A stretch of DNA of 64,000 nucleotides from Chitinophaga caseinilytica (GCF_038396765.1 NZ_CP150096.1:5935001-5999000); one strand, 5' to 3'. Shown: positions 16,413-25,111, counted from the first letter of the stretch. The notes: a model not told the origin generated them from the sequence alone. Numbers and translations are program-made.

Positions 16413-17555
16413 TTATTTCCTAAGCCAGATCCGGAAGGTGGTCCCCTTGTTCATTTCCGACGATTTCACCGTCAGCCGCCCCTTGTGATAATCCTGGATG
16501 ATGCGCCTGGCAAGGGAAAGGCCCAGGCCCCACCCTCTTTTCTTGGTGCTGAAACCCGGGTGGAACACCTTTTCCTGCAGCCGCTTCGGGATGCCTTTGC
16601 CGGTATCGCTTACATCAATAATAAGGTGGGCGGAATGGTTTTCGATGAGCACCTGGATATCGCCTTTCCCTTCCATGGCGTCCAGCGCATTTTTCAGGAG
16701 GTTTTCCAGGACCCAGTCGAACAAAGTGGGCGAAATCATCGCCGTAACTTCCTGCTCGGCCGTTTGCAGCGAAAAATTGACTTTCTGGGGCGCCCGCTTC
16801 TTGATATATGCCATCACGGACGCCACCTGCTCTACCACATTCCGCTCTTCCAGGTTGGGGACGCTTCCGATCTTGGAAAACCGGTCGGTAATCAGCTTCA
16901 GGCGGTCCACATCCTTGGCCAGTTCCGCGGCGAGAGGGCGCACTTCGGCCGTTTCCTTCAGGATTTCCACCCAGGCCTCCATGGAAGACAGCGGCGTGCC
17001 CAGCTGGTGGGCGGTTTCCTTGGCCATGCCCACCCAAACCTGGTTCTGGACGGCCCGGTTGGTGGACGACAGCGCGAAGAGCGTCAGCGCAATGAACAGT
17101 GCCACCACCAGCAGCTGGATATAGGGATAATACCGCACCTGCCGCAGGATGAGGGAGTCTCCATAATAAATGTAGTTGTTGGAATGCGAATCCACCGCCA
17201 TGATGAACGGCGGGTGCTGCCGCCGGAAATCCTCCAGCTGGCGGGCCAGGTACCCCGGATCGCGCAGGATCTGCGCGGAATCGAGGTTCGCATGGTCTTT
17301 GATCCGGCCCTGCTCGTCTGTGAGGATCAGCGGGATCGTAGTGTTGGTCGTCACGATCTGCACGGCCAGGTTGATGTTCGCGTCGGAGGGCGACTGCAGC
17401 AATTCCTGGTTCGCCTCCACCCAGGTGGCCACTTTCTTCGTTTCCTCCTGCCGTATTTTTTCGGACAGGTTGTTGACGAACCAGATGGTGGTGATGATAA
17501 TGGCGGCCGCCACGGCGATCAGCGAAAATTTCCAGCCGATAATTTGTTTAAACAT
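16413..17555 (-). CDS. membrane sensor histidine kinase (orphan)
   Basis: The 380-residue protein has two membrane segments (about 8-28 and 145-165) enclosing a ~115-residue periplasmic sensor. The kinase core follows: H-box ETAHQLGTPLSS (His183), N-box ENLLKNALDAMEG, G1 DTGKGIPKRL, F-box FHPGFSTKKRG and G2 WGLGLSLARRI. There is no HAMP-like or PAS insert that can be named. No response regulator lies nearby, so it is an orphan. The ATG at 17555 starts just before the first membrane segment; a longer start at 17582 is possible. Confidence 0.9.
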   Translation of the reverse strand: MFKQIIGWKFSLIAVAAAIIITTIWFVNNLSEKIRQEETKKVATWVEANQELLQSPSDANINLAVQIVTTNTTIPLILTDEQGRIKDHANLDSAQILRDPGYLARQLEDFRRQHPPFIMAVDSHSNNYIYYGDSLILRQVRYYPYIQLLVVALFIALTLFALSSTNRAVQNQVWVGMAKETAHQLGTPLSSMEAWVEILKETAEVRPLAAELAKDVDRLKLITDRFSKIGSVPNLEERNVVEQVASVMAYIKKRAPQKVNFSLQTAEQEVTAMISPTLFDWVLENLLKNALDAMEGKGDIQVLIENHSAHLIIDVSDTGKGIPKRLQEKVFHPGFSTKKRGWGLGLSLARRIIQDYHKGRLTVKSSEMNKGTTFRIWLRK

Positions 17556-17681
17556 CAGGATTTGAATAATGACGGCCCGCAAGCCGTTAACAATAAACTA
17601 ATTTAGTAATATTTGGAGGCTTTGTTGCATATTTGCAACGCTAAAAAAATTCTGAAAAGCCAAAACTTACGTCTTTTGTCA

Positions 17682-18719
17682 ATGCTGCCAACGGTCGCGG
17701 TCGTTATCCTCAACTGGAACGGAAAGGGATTCCTCGAGAAGTTCCTGCCCTCCGTGTGCGCGTCTGTGTACGACGGGCAGCTGGACATTTACCTGGCCGA
17801 CAATGCCTCCACAGACGATAGCGTGGCTTTTACCGAACAGCATTTCCCTGCGGTAAAGATCATCCGAAATGCTTCCAACAGCGGTTTCGCAGGCGGATAT
17901 AACGAGGCTTTACAGCATGTGAAGGCCGATATTTTCGTATTGCTGAACCAGGACGTGGAAGTGGAGCCCAACTGGATAGGGCCCGTGGTGAAGCATATGC
18001 TGGCCAATCCGGACATGGCGGCCTGCCAGCCCAAGCTGCGCGCCTGGGCCGAGCGGGACAGTTTCGAATATGCCGGAGCGGCGGGTGGCTGGATGGACAT
18101 CCTGGGGTATACTTTCTGCCGCGGGCGCATCCTGTATACCACGGAGAAAGACAACGGGCAGTACGATACGCCGCAAGACATCTTCTGGGCCAGCGGTGCG
18201 GCGCTTTTCATCCGGTCTTCGGCGTTTTTCGAGGCCGGGGGGTTCGATCCCTACTTTTTTGCGCATATGGAGGAGGTGGACCTTTGCTGGCGGCTGCAGC
18301 GGGCGGGCTACCGGATCGGGTATTGCCCGGATTCGGTGGTGTACCATGTGGGCGGCGGGAGCCTTCCGCAGGGGAATCCGCGGAAGCTGTACCTCAATTT
18401 CCGCAACAACCTTATCATGCTGCGCAAGAACCTCCATTTCCAGGAGCAATGGATCATTCTCACGCAGCGCCTGGCGCTCGACATGATGGCCGCCGCCAAG
18501 AGCCTCGTTTCCGGCAAACCGAAAGATATGACCGCCATCTTCCGCGCTTACCGCGATTATTACCGCTGGCGCCGCGAAGTGGACCAAAACCAGCCCGATA
18601 CCCTCCCCCGCAAGCGGCTGTTCGACCTGCAGGGCGTATTCCACGGCATCATGATCTGGCGCTACTACTTCCTGAACCGCAGGAAGTTCTCCGAATTATC
18701 GAAGTCTGGGAAGAAATAA
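17682..18719 (+). CDS. family 2 glycosyltransferase
   Basis: The 345-residue protein has a GT-A fold of the rhamnosyltransferase-like type: VAVVILNWNGKGFLEKFLP at the start, the nucleotide-binding IYLADNASTDDS, GFAGGYNEAL, the DxD-like region VLLNQDVEVEPNWI, then DIFWASGAALFIRSSAFFEAGGFDPYFFAHMEEVDLCWRLQ split over the acceptor site (catalytic ED in MEEVDL), and PDSVVYHVGG. It probably transfers a sugar to a lipid or polysaccharide precursor. The ATG at 17682 begins the first strand; an upstream in-frame start (17613) adds no recognisable sequence. It is divergent from the kinase. Confidence 0.9.
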   Translation: MLPTVAVVILNWNGKGFLEKFLPSVCASVYDGQLDIYLADNASTDDSVAFTEQHFPAVKIIRNASNSGFAGGYNEALQHVKADIFVLLNQDVEVEPNWIGPVVKHMLANPDMAACQPKLRAWAERDSFEYAGAAGGWMDILGYTFCRGRILYTTEKDNGQYDTPQDIFWASGAALFIRSSAFFEAGGFDPYFFAHMEEVDLCWRLQRAGYRIGYCPDSVVYHVGGGSLPQGNPRKLYLNFRNNLIMLRKNLHFQEQWIILTQRLALDMMAAAKSLVSGKPKDMTAIFRAYRDYYRWRREVDQNQPDTLPRKRLFDLQGVFHGIMIWRYYFLNRRKFSELSKSGKK

Positions 18720-18727
18720 ACGGGTTA

Positions 18728-18760
18728 TTTGGACTTTGCCGATTTACTTTGTAAGTTTGC
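18728..18760 (+). promoter_or_regulatory. Bacteroidota promoter for the 66-residue protein
   Basis: TTTG (18728-18731) at -33 and TAAGTTTGC (18752-18760) at -7 are 20 bases apart, a full match to the Bacteroidota consensus. The ATG follows 12 bases later. Confidence 0.7.
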
Positions 18761-18772
18761 ACAGCGAAAAAA

Positions 18773-18973
18773 ATGTATATGGAGCATACAGTTGAAAATA
18801 AGAATGACTTCACCCGCGACTGGGTATCTTCCTCCCGTTTCCTGTTTTACCTGAAACTGGCTTGTGTACTGGGTTTTGTGCTGGGCGGCTGCTACAAGCT
18901 GTCTGAGCATCGTTACAAAAAACCGAAAGTGCATGTAAACGAAAGCTCCCTTTACAACCCGAAATACAAATAA
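18773..18973 (+). CDS. small membrane protein of unknown function
   Basis: The 66-residue protein has a polar N-terminus (MEHTVENKNDFTRDW; the second ATG, at 18779, could be the start), one membrane helix (about residues 23-41, FLFYLKLACVLGFVLGGCY) and a basic tail (HRYKKPKVHV). It is too short for a family to be recognised. Support for it being real comes from a good promoter 12 bases upstream and a terminator 20 bases downstream, with nothing else in the transcript. It could be a small subunit or a regulator of an inner-membrane complex, but no function is claimed. Confidence 0.7.
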   Translation: MYMEHTVENKNDFTRDWVSSSRFLFYLKLACVLGFVLGGCYKLSEHRYKKPKVHVNESSLYNPKYK

Positions 18974-18993
18974 TCTCCGGATGTAAAATATTT

Positions 18994-19023
18994 AAAGCCG
19001 TACTGAAAAGTGCGGCTTTTTTT
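18994..19023 (+). terminator. terminator after the 66-residue protein
   Basis: AAAGCCGTACT pairs with AGTGCGGCTTT across a short loop, followed by seven T residues. Confidence 0.8.
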
Positions 19024-19133
19024 GTGCCGCTTCCCCTCCTTTTTCCCCGTTCCGCAGGATGATTTTCGTCAGTTTTCCCCATCCCGCTTCCCATCCCGCA
19101 AAACAATCGTTATTTACCCTTACTTCCAGTGAT

Positions 19134-19500
19134 ATTCCTGCCGGATTACATGGTTTGGACTTGATTGACAGCAGCAGATCACGATAGGAATTAAAATTCC
19201 GGCTGGATTACATAGGTTGACTTGAATAATAGCAGCAGATCGCTGTAAGAAGTAAAATTTCCTGCCGGATTACGTAGGTTGAACCTGAATGATAGCCGCA
19301 GATCACGATATGAAGTAAAATTCCTACCAGGTCACATGGTTTGAACCTGAATGATAGCAGCAGATCACGATACGAAGTAAATTTCTTGCCGGGATTACAT
19401 GGGTTGAACTTGCATGATAGCAGCAGATCGCGATTTAAAGTAAAATTCCTGCCGGATTACGTGGTTTGAACTTGAATGAAAGCAGCAGATCGCGAAAGGA
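19134..19500. repeat. six imperfect tandem copies of a 61-64 bp unit
   Basis: Copies begin at 19134, 19196, 19257, 19320, 19381 and 19445 (the last is cut at its end). Each unit has the same order of landmarks: ATTCCTGCCGGATTAC, then a GGTTTGAACTTGAATGAT-like stretch, then AGCAGCAGATC, a CGCGAT/CACGAT variant and AAGTAAA. The copies differ by scattered substitutions and one- to three-base length changes, and no reading frame runs through them. There is no fixed repeat/variable spacer pattern, so this is not a CRISPR array. Confidence 0.9.
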
Positions 19501-19754
19501 AAATGAAAGATGAAAATCGGGTAGATGGAAGCTGAAAGGAATAAACCGGCAGATGGAAGCAGGATCCATCAACTGTACCATCAAATCAGCCCCAAACAGC
19601 CGCCAAAACAGCTATCGTACGCATCACCTGCCTGTACTTACAAAACGCTTACAAACAAGCCGCTACACATCTAAAATCGAAAGGAAACCCATCCACCGGC
19701 TGAACATGCTTAAAAACCGGCGGAACCGCCTGAGAAAGAAAGGATTACATCCAA
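19501..19754. other. non-coding stretch with no recognisable feature
   Basis: An open frame starting at 19553 runs through here into the tRNA-Gly gene antisense and has no family character. A short echo of purine-rich GATGGAAGC occurs twice (19525 and 19552 area). No promoter, RNA fold or gene is supported. Confidence 0.5.
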
Positions 19755-19785
19755 CAAAAAAGCCTGACTGCTATGCAATCAGGCT
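19755..19785 (-). terminator. terminator after tRNA-Gly
   Basis: AGCCTGA (19761-19767) pairs with TCAGGCT (19779-19785). Leftward it runs into six T residues. Confidence 0.75.
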
Positions 19786-19796
19786 TCTGTTTTCTG

Positions 19797-19869
<73 letters not shown>

Positions 19870-19886
19870 TTGTCCGTTTTGGGATT

Positions 19887-19895
19887 GCAAAAATA
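19887..19895 (-). promoter_or_regulatory. -7 element for tRNA-Gly
   Basis: The minus strand reads TATTTTTGC, 17 bases upstream of the tRNA 5' end, the same form as at the tRNA-Leu genes. Confidence 0.65.
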
Positions 19896-20064
19896 GGAAA
19901 GAGTTTGAATTCAGCAAATAATATTCTCAAAAAACTTGAAAAAAATTTTCCGCTGTGCAGTCGAAAACTTTGTAGCCCGCGCCCATACTGCAAATGCGCG
20001 CTTACCGTTATTAAAGAAATTGATTTATCATTGTACAATCCTTAGATTGCGAGACCATTCTTCT

Positions 20065-21273
20065 ATGCATAAATCCATTCCGGCCGTATGCTTCCTTTCA
20101 CTGTTGTTCGCCTGCAACAACAAACCCAGGGAAGCTAAGGCCCCTGTTCAACAGGCAGAAACCATATCACGGCCAGATAATTTCGCGGAAGACCTCGCCT
20201 TCCTGCGCGATTTTACATCGCCGGCCATTTTGAAAGACAGCACCAGTAAGTCTTCCATCGCCATCGTGAGCGCCTGGCAAGGGCGTGTCGTCACTTCTAC
20301 CGTGGCCGACGACGGACGTAGTTTCGGATGGCTCAATTACGCCACCATCGAAAACGGCAAGCAATATCATTTCAGCACTTTTGGTGGAGAAGACCGGCTG
20401 CTGCTCGGCCCGTCGCCCGACAGCGCCCTTCAATTCCCCGCGCATGGATCCGCCGATTCGGCAACCGCCACCGTCATTCCCGATCCGCTGCGCGATTCCG
20501 CCGTTTTGCGGCAGGTTTCCTCCGCCAAAGGCGTTACCGTCTACGAAGGCAATATCAACCTCCCCAGCGCGAAAGGGACCATTTTAAACGCCGGTATTTC
20601 CCGCACCATTTCGCTCCTTTCCCGCCGCGACCTACACAATTATCTCGGCGCAGACATCCACCGGAGCGTGCATGCCGTGGGGTTCCATACAGACAATATC
20701 ATCGTCAACACCGGCACCCATCGCTGGGATACGGCTTTCGGCACCACGGCGATCCGCGTCCGCGGCATATTCCCCGTCAGCGCCAATTCCATCGCCATCA
20801 TCCCACTAAAGCCCGGCGGCAACGTTAGTTCCGCAGCACCTTTGCCCAAAGAGCGTTTCGTGGTAAAGAACAACGTCGCGTTTTTCAGGGCCGACGGAAA
20901 TTTCGAAGCGGAACTTGGAGTAAAACAGGCTGCGGCGTTGAATTTCATGGGTATCTACGATCCGGAGCGCGGTGTGTTGACCGTTATCCAGTTCACCATG
21001 CCACGCCAGGCGCAGCTCTACCTCGGCGAAACCGCAACAGATGCGCGCGCGGAAGTTTTCCGCATCCGCAACAACGGGCCCGGCGATACCAATGCCCCCG
21101 GCCGTTTCCTGGAAATACAAAGCTCCTCGCCGGCCGCATTGCTGAAGCCCAAAGGCAGGATGCAGCACTTCCACCGCACCATCCACCTGGAAGGTAGCGA
21201 GAAGCATCTCGGCGAGATCACGAAGAAAATATTCGGCGTTACGCTGAAAGAAATTACGGCCGCGCTCCCCTGA
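20065..21273 (+). CDS. DUF6786-type secreted lipoprotein
   Basis: The 402-residue protein has a lipoprotein signal with lipobox LFAC (Cys17). The following sequence has the layout I associate with the DUF6786 family: FAEDLAFLRDFTSPAILKD, IAIVSAWQGRVVTSTVADDG, SFGWLNYATIENGK, FSTFGGEDRLLLGP, and later NFMGIYDPERGVLTVIQFTMP. The fold resembles galactose-mutarotase-like beta-sandwiches, which is inference. Function unknown; location is the cell envelope. The ATG at 20065 starts the lipoprotein signal; the longer frame from 19936 is not signal-like. Its stop abuts the stop of the convergent YigZ gene. Confidence 0.72.
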   Translation: MHKSIPAVCFLSLLFACNNKPREAKAPVQQAETISRPDNFAEDLAFLRDFTSPAILKDSTSKSSIAIVSAWQGRVVTSTVADDGRSFGWLNYATIENGKQYHFSTFGGEDRLLLGPSPDSALQFPAHGSADSATATVIPDPLRDSAVLRQVSSAKGVTVYEGNINLPSAKGTILNAGISRTISLLSRRDLHNYLGADIHRSVHAVGFHTDNIIVNTGTHRWDTAFGTTAIRVRGIFPVSANSIAIIPLKPGGNVSSAAPLPKERFVVKNNVAFFRADGNFEAELGVKQAAALNFMGIYDPERGVLTVIQFTMPRQAQLYLGETATDARAEVFRIRNNGPGDTNAPGRFLEIQSSSPAALLKPKGRMQHFHRTIHLEGSEKHLGEITKKIFGVTLKEITAALP

Positions 21274-21870
21274 TCAAAGTTGTTTGATCTCGAGGTTGTA
21301 GATATCGCGCAGCCGGAGCAAAGTGAGGTCCAGACTGGCTTTGGGGATGCCGATCTCCATGCTGCAGAACAGCTGGATATCCTGTTGCAAAATGGTGCAG
21401 TTATTCTGCTTCACCACCATCATCACATCGTTGAGGATCGTATAGTCGAATATCAGCTGGAACCGCGCTTCCACGTTTTTCTGAATGGCCGGCACCAGTT
21501 GCAGCACCAGCGCGCAGCTCATTTTGTAGGCGTTGATCAGCCCGGGCACCCCGAGCAATGTGCCCCCGAAATACCGTACCACAACCACCAGCACGTCTGT
21601 CAGCTGTTTGCTGTCGATCTGCCCGAGAATGGGTTTCCCGGCCGATCCTGCCGGCTCGCCGTCGTCTACCGCGCGGAACTGGAGGCCGTCGGTCCCCAAC
21701 CTGTATGCGTAGCAGTGATGCGTGGCTTTGGGGTGTTCCTTCTTCACTTCCTGCAGGCATTCTTTGACCTGTTCGGCATTTTTTACCGGGAAGGCGTATG
21801 CGAGGAATTTGCTTCCGCGGTCTTTGAATTCTGCTGTTGACTTCTTCTCAATCGTATAGTAAACGTTCAT
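21274..21870 (-). CDS. YigZ/IMPACT-family protein
   Basis: The 198-residue protein has the UPF0029 (IMPACT N-terminal) domain: KKSTAEFKDRGSKFLAYAFPV, KATHHCYAYRLG, RAVDDGEPAGSAGKPILGQI and VVVVRYFGGTLLGVPGLINAYK. The C-terminal half is the DUF1949 domain of YigZ. The family is linked to translation control and possibly nucleic-acid or nucleotide binding; the exact role is not established. It starts 9 bases past the ribD stop on the same strand, so ribD and this gene are likely one transcript. Confidence 0.93.
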   Translation of the reverse strand: MNVYYTIEKKSTAEFKDRGSKFLAYAFPVKNAEQVKECLQEVKKEHPKATHHCYAYRLGTDGLQFRAVDDGEPAGSAGKPILGQIDSKQLTDVLVVVVRYFGGTLLGVPGLINAYKMSCALVLQLVPAIQKNVEARFQLIFDYTILNDVMMVVKQNNCTILQQDIQLFCSMEIGIPKASLDLTLLRLRDIYNLEIKQL

Positions 21871-21879
21871 TTCCTGGGT

Positions 21880-22899
21880 TTAATGCTCGGCGGGAACGAA
21901 GATGTCGATCCGGTCGCCGGCGATGTGGTTGCTTTCGAGCATGCGGGCATTTTTGAGCACGGGCGCGGAAAGGCCGCCGCCCAATGCCGTTTGCCCGGTG
22001 ATGATGCGGGCCTCGTCCCAATGCCCGCCGCTGATGAATTGCTGCAAGAGTACGGCGCCGCCTTCCACGATCACGCTCAGCACGGATTCTCTGTGCAATT
22101 GCGCGAGCACCTGCGGCACGAGGGGTTGGGCGGTGTCGATCTCGGTGGATGTGAGGATGAGGGTGCGCACGGAACCGTCTTTCACATAATGGCTTCCCGG
22201 CACTTTATCCTGCAGGTCGAGCACGATGCGGACGGGCGATTTGCCCGGCCAGAGCCTGGCGGTGAGCCGCGGGTTATCCAGCAAAGCAGTTTGTGTTCCG
22301 ACCATGATCCCCGCTTCCTCTGTTCTCCAGCGATGCACCAGCCGATCCGCAAACGGGTTTGAGATGCGAACGGGCTCGCGGTTGGCGGGGGCGATGTATC
22401 CGTCGGCCGATTGCGCCCATTTGAGGATCACGTAGGGCCGTTGTTGTTCGTGGAAGGTGAAAAAGCGCCGGTTGAGGTGGCGGCATTCCGATTCCAGTAC
22501 GCCCAGGGTAACGTTGATGCCTGCGTTGCGGAGTTTTTCGATGCCTTTGCCGGCCACTTTCGAGAAGGCGTCGATACAGCCTATCACGACTTCCGGGATG
22601 TTCTGCGAAACCACGAGATCGGCGCAGGGCGGCGTTTTGCCGTGATGGGCGCAGGGCTCGAGGGAAACGTAGAGGGTAGACCGGGGGATCAGTTCCTGCA
22701 GTTCCGGCGGTACGGAGTTGACGCAGTTGACCTCGGCGTGGGGGCCTCCCCAATGGTGGTGATACCCTTCGCCGATGATGATGCCTTCATGCACGAGCAC
22801 GGCACCCACCATGGGGTTGGGCGCGGCATGACCTGAGCCCTTGAGCGCCAGGTCGATGCAACGTCGCATAAAAAATTCGTGCGGGTGATGGTCTATCAT
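21880..22899 (-). CDS. ribD: bifunctional riboflavin-specific deaminase/reductase
   Basis: RibD performs the deaminase and reductase steps that convert 2,5-diamino-6-ribosylamino-pyrimidinone 5'-phosphate in riboflavin synthesis. The 339-residue protein has the deaminase domain first: MRRCIDLALKGSGHAAPNPMVGAVLV, zinc site HAEVN and PCAHHGKTPPC, and the substrate loop DAFSKVAGKGIEKLR. The reductase domain follows, with RPYVILKWAQSADGYIA, GIMVGTQTALLDNPRLTAR and VEGGAVLLQQF. The open frame continues upstream over the divergent prmC gene but has no family content; the ATG at 22899 starts the deaminase fold and lies 22 bases after a -7 element. Confidence 0.95.
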   Translation of the reverse strand: MIDHHPHEFFMRRCIDLALKGSGHAAPNPMVGAVLVHEGIIIGEGYHHHWGGPHAEVNCVNSVPPELQELIPRSTLYVSLEPCAHHGKTPPCADLVVSQNIPEVVIGCIDAFSKVAGKGIEKLRNAGINVTLGVLESECRHLNRRFFTFHEQQRPYVILKWAQSADGYIAPANREPVRISNPFADRLVHRWRTEEAGIMVGTQTALLDNPRLTARLWPGKSPVRIVLDLQDKVPGSHYVKDGSVRTLILTSTEIDTAQPLVPQVLAQLHRESVLSVIVEGGAVLLQQFISGGHWDEARIITGQTALGGGLSAPVLKNARMLESNHIAGDRIDIFVPAEH

Positions 22900-22920
22900 T
22901 GCGTCGTAAATGAGATATTT

Positions 22921-22929
22921 GCAAAAATA
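22921..22929 (-). promoter_or_regulatory. -7 element for ribD
   Basis: The minus strand reads TATTTTTGC, 22 bases before the ribD ATG, in the 69-base gap between divergent ribD and prmC. Confidence 0.6.
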
Positions 22930-22968
22930 TCGTTTCAGCGGCGATTTTCCGCTGATTTGCCGTATAAC

Positions 22969-23823
22969 ATGACCATCCAATCCGCATTCGCAGACCTGAC
23001 CAATGCCATCCGCCCCCTGTACGACGCCCGCGAAGCCGCCAACATCGCGCATTTGCTCATGGAGCACATCACGGGGCTTGGCAAGCTGGACCGCATCGTG
23101 CATAAGGATATGGACCTCCCGCCCCGGTGGGAATCGCAGTACCAGGAAGGCCTGGCGCAACTGCTTTCCGGCAGGCCCATCCAGCACATCACCGGCAAAA
23201 GCTGGTTTTACGGCATGGAGCTCATCGTGTCTGACCAGGTGCTCATCCCCCGGCCGGAAACGGAAGAACTGGTGGAATGGGTGCTGCTCGACCATCCCTC
23301 CCACCCCGCCCTCCGCCTGCTCGATATAGGCACCGGCAGCGGATGTATCCCCATCGCCCTGAAAAAACACTGGCCATCTGCCGATATCTGGGCCATGGAC
23401 GTGAGCCCCGGCGCCCTGGAAATTGCGGCCCGCAACGCGCAAATGCAACACGCGCCCGTTAATTTCATCCGGCAGGATGTGCTCGACCCGCAGGCCGCCG
23501 CTCCCCTTCCCGCCCTCAACGTCATCGTCAGCAACCCGCCTTACATCCCCCAAAAGGAAAAAGCCGGCATGGACACCAACGTGCAGCAGTTCGAGCCGGC
23601 TACGGCGCTGTTCGTCCCCGACAACGATCCCCTGCTTTTCTACCGCCGCATCGGCCAACTGGCCCAGGAGCGCCTGGAACCCGGAGGCAGACTGTATTTC
23701 GAGATACATGAAGATTACGGGGAAGCGGTGAAGGCGGAGCTCCTCCATCAAAAGTTCACAGACGTCATCCTTAAAAAAGACATGTTCGGGAAAGACCGGA
23801 TGGTGCGGGCCACGAAGGCATAA
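22969..23823 (+). CDS. prmC: release factor glutamine methyltransferase
   Basis: PrmC methylates the Gln of the GGQ motif in release factors RF1 and RF2. The 284-residue protein has the N-terminal helical domain (LTNAIRPLYDAREAANIAHLL), the linker RPIQHITGKSWFYGMEL, SAM motif I LLDIGTGSGCIPIAL, an acidic strand end (AMDVSP) and the catalytic NPPY in VSNPPYIPQKE. It ends in a FEIHEDYGEAV strand and KDMFGKDRMV. The ATG at 22969 matches the family start; the upstream extension overlaps the ribD 5' region. Confidence 0.95.
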   Translation: MTIQSAFADLTNAIRPLYDAREAANIAHLLMEHITGLGKLDRIVHKDMDLPPRWESQYQEGLAQLLSGRPIQHITGKSWFYGMELIVSDQVLIPRPETEELVEWVLLDHPSHPALRLLDIGTGSGCIPIALKKHWPSADIWAMDVSPGALEIAARNAQMQHAPVNFIRQDVLDPQAAAPLPALNVIVSNPPYIPQKEKAGMDTNVQQFEPATALFVPDNDPLLFYRRIGQLAQERLEPGGRLYFEIHEDYGEAVKAELLHQKFTDVILKKDMFGKDRMVRATKA

Positions 23824-23852
23824 AAAAACTGCACCCGTTACGGATGCAGTTT
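23822..23852 (-). terminator. terminator between prmC and exbD
   Basis: AAACTGCACCCG pairs with CGGATGCAGTTT around TTA. Leftward it runs into seven T residues, so it mainly ends the exbB-exbD transcript. Confidence 0.75.
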
Positions 23853-23879
23853 ATCATGGTTTGTAAGTTTCCTTTTCGT

Positions 23880-24293
23880 TTACCGCTTTGGCGCGTTTTG
23901 CGGCTTGGCGGTGCCCAGTACCGTTTTGGCACCCAGCTCCCGTGCGATCTGCATCACAGAAACCACGGCACTGATGGGCACGGATTCTTCCGCGTTGATG
24001 ACGATGGTGGGGTCCACTTCGCCGGCGGGAATTTTAGAAGCGAGTGCGGCCTGCAGCTCGCTGAAGTTAACGGGGTTGGTGCCCACGAAATACTTCTGCC
24101 CCGCGTCTATGCTCACCACCACCGTTTGCTTGGCTTTGGTGTTGGAAGCGGCCTTCGGCAACGCCAGTTTGATGACGTTGGGATTGGCCAGGGTGGAGAC
24201 GATGAGGAAGAACAGCAGCAGGATGAACAGGATATCGTTCAAAGCGCCGCTGTGCAATTCCGCATGTCTTTTATTTCGGCTCCGCAGGTTCAT
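23880..24293 (-). CDS. exbD: ExbD/TolR-family biopolymer transport protein
   Basis: The 137-residue protein has a short cytoplasmic start, one membrane helix DILFILLLFFLIVSTLA (with the conserved Asp at its start, the proton-path residue) and a periplasmic domain containing VVVSIDAGQKYFVG, NFSELQAALASKI, DPTIVINAEESVPISAVVSVMQIARE. ExbD works with ExbB and TonB to power outer-membrane receptors, or as TolR with TolQ. It follows the ExbB gene by 24 bases in the same operon. No tonB is seen next to it. Confidence 0.92.
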   Translation of the reverse strand: MNLRSRNKRHAELHSGALNDILFILLLFFLIVSTLANPNVIKLALPKAASNTKAKQTVVVSIDAGQKYFVGTNPVNFSELQAALASKIPAGEVDPTIVINAEESVPISAVVSVMQIARELGAKTVLGTAKPQNAPKR

Positions 24294-24317
24294 GATGCTT
24301 CAGTTTCAATTGAAAAA

Positions 24318-25037
24318 TTAACGTTTAACCGGCTCCATCAGCACGTCGATGAACTCGGAGGAAGCGGCTTCCATCTTGTTCACCACTTTGTCTATCTGCG
24401 CCTGCAGGTAGCTGTAACCTACATACGCCACGAGGCCGATGATGAGCCCTGCTGCGGAGGTCACCATTTTCACGTAGATACCGCCGGCGATGGTGCTCAG
24501 CGTAATATCCGACGTCTGGGAGATGTTGAAAAACGTCTGGATCATCCCGGCGATGGTGCCCAAAAACCCGAACATCGGGGCGATGCCGGCGATGATGGAC
24601 AGGATCACGAGGTTCTTTTCCATTTTATATACTTCCAGCTTGCCGACGTTCTCCATCGATTTCTCGATGCTGTCTACCGGTTTGCCGATCCGCTGGATGC
24701 CTTTATCGATCATCCGCGCGATGGGGCCCTGTGTGTTCTTGGAAAGCGAACGGGCGGCGGAAATGTTGTCGGAAGTGATGTGATCGCGGATCATCGGCAT
24801 GAAATTGCTTTCGAGCTTGCCGGCGCGGGCGATGGTGAGATATCTTTCCACGAACACATAAATAGCGATCACGGAAAGCACCCCGAGCGGGATCATCAGC
24901 GGTCCGCCTTTCACGATCATATCCCACAGCTTCATTTCCTGCGCGGCGGTGGCGGCCCCTTGTGCGGCCGTGGCCACGGTGTCGGCCTTCGGCAACAGCA
25001 GCGAGTCCTGCATAAGCGTTACGAGTCCTAGCAACAT
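24318..25037 (-). CDS. exbB: MotA/TolQ/ExbB proton channel protein
   Basis: The 239-residue protein has three membrane segments: one near GGPLMIPLGVLSVIAIYVFVE (residues 45-63), and a pair around LVILSIIAGIAPMFGFLGTIAGMIQTF and VTSAAGLIIGLVAYVGYSYL. The signature GFLGTIAGMIQTFFNIS, and a conserved Gly/Thr-rich third helix, are typical of the ExbB channel. Together with the downstream ExbD it forms a proton-motive-force motor in the inner membrane. A first hydrophobic stretch (MLLGLVTLMQDSLLLP) with an Ala-rich link precedes it, longer than in E. coli ExbB. Confidence 0.92.
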   Translation of the reverse strand: MLLGLVTLMQDSLLLPKADTVATAAQGAATAAQEMKLWDMIVKGGPLMIPLGVLSVIAIYVFVERYLTIARAGKLESNFMPMIRDHITSDNISAARSLSKNTQGPIARMIDKGIQRIGKPVDSIEKSMENVGKLEVYKMEKNLVILSIIAGIAPMFGFLGTIAGMIQTFFNISQTSDITLSTIAGGIYVKMVTSAAGLIIGLVAYVGYSYLQAQIDKVVNKMEAASSEFIDVLMEPVKR

Positions 25038-25111
25038 GTATTAAATTTTCGTTCTTTTTTGTATTAACAAGGGATCAAAGTAATAATAAAAACGCATTCC
25101 CCGGCAATAAA

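Noticed and set aside
19134..19500. CRISPR array
   Set aside because: The units are contiguous and diverge along their full length; there are no unique spacers between identical repeats and no cas genes.
21880..23751. A 623-residue frame covering ribD and more
   Set aside because: Its first ~280 residues are antisense to prmC and have no family content; RibD begins at 22899.
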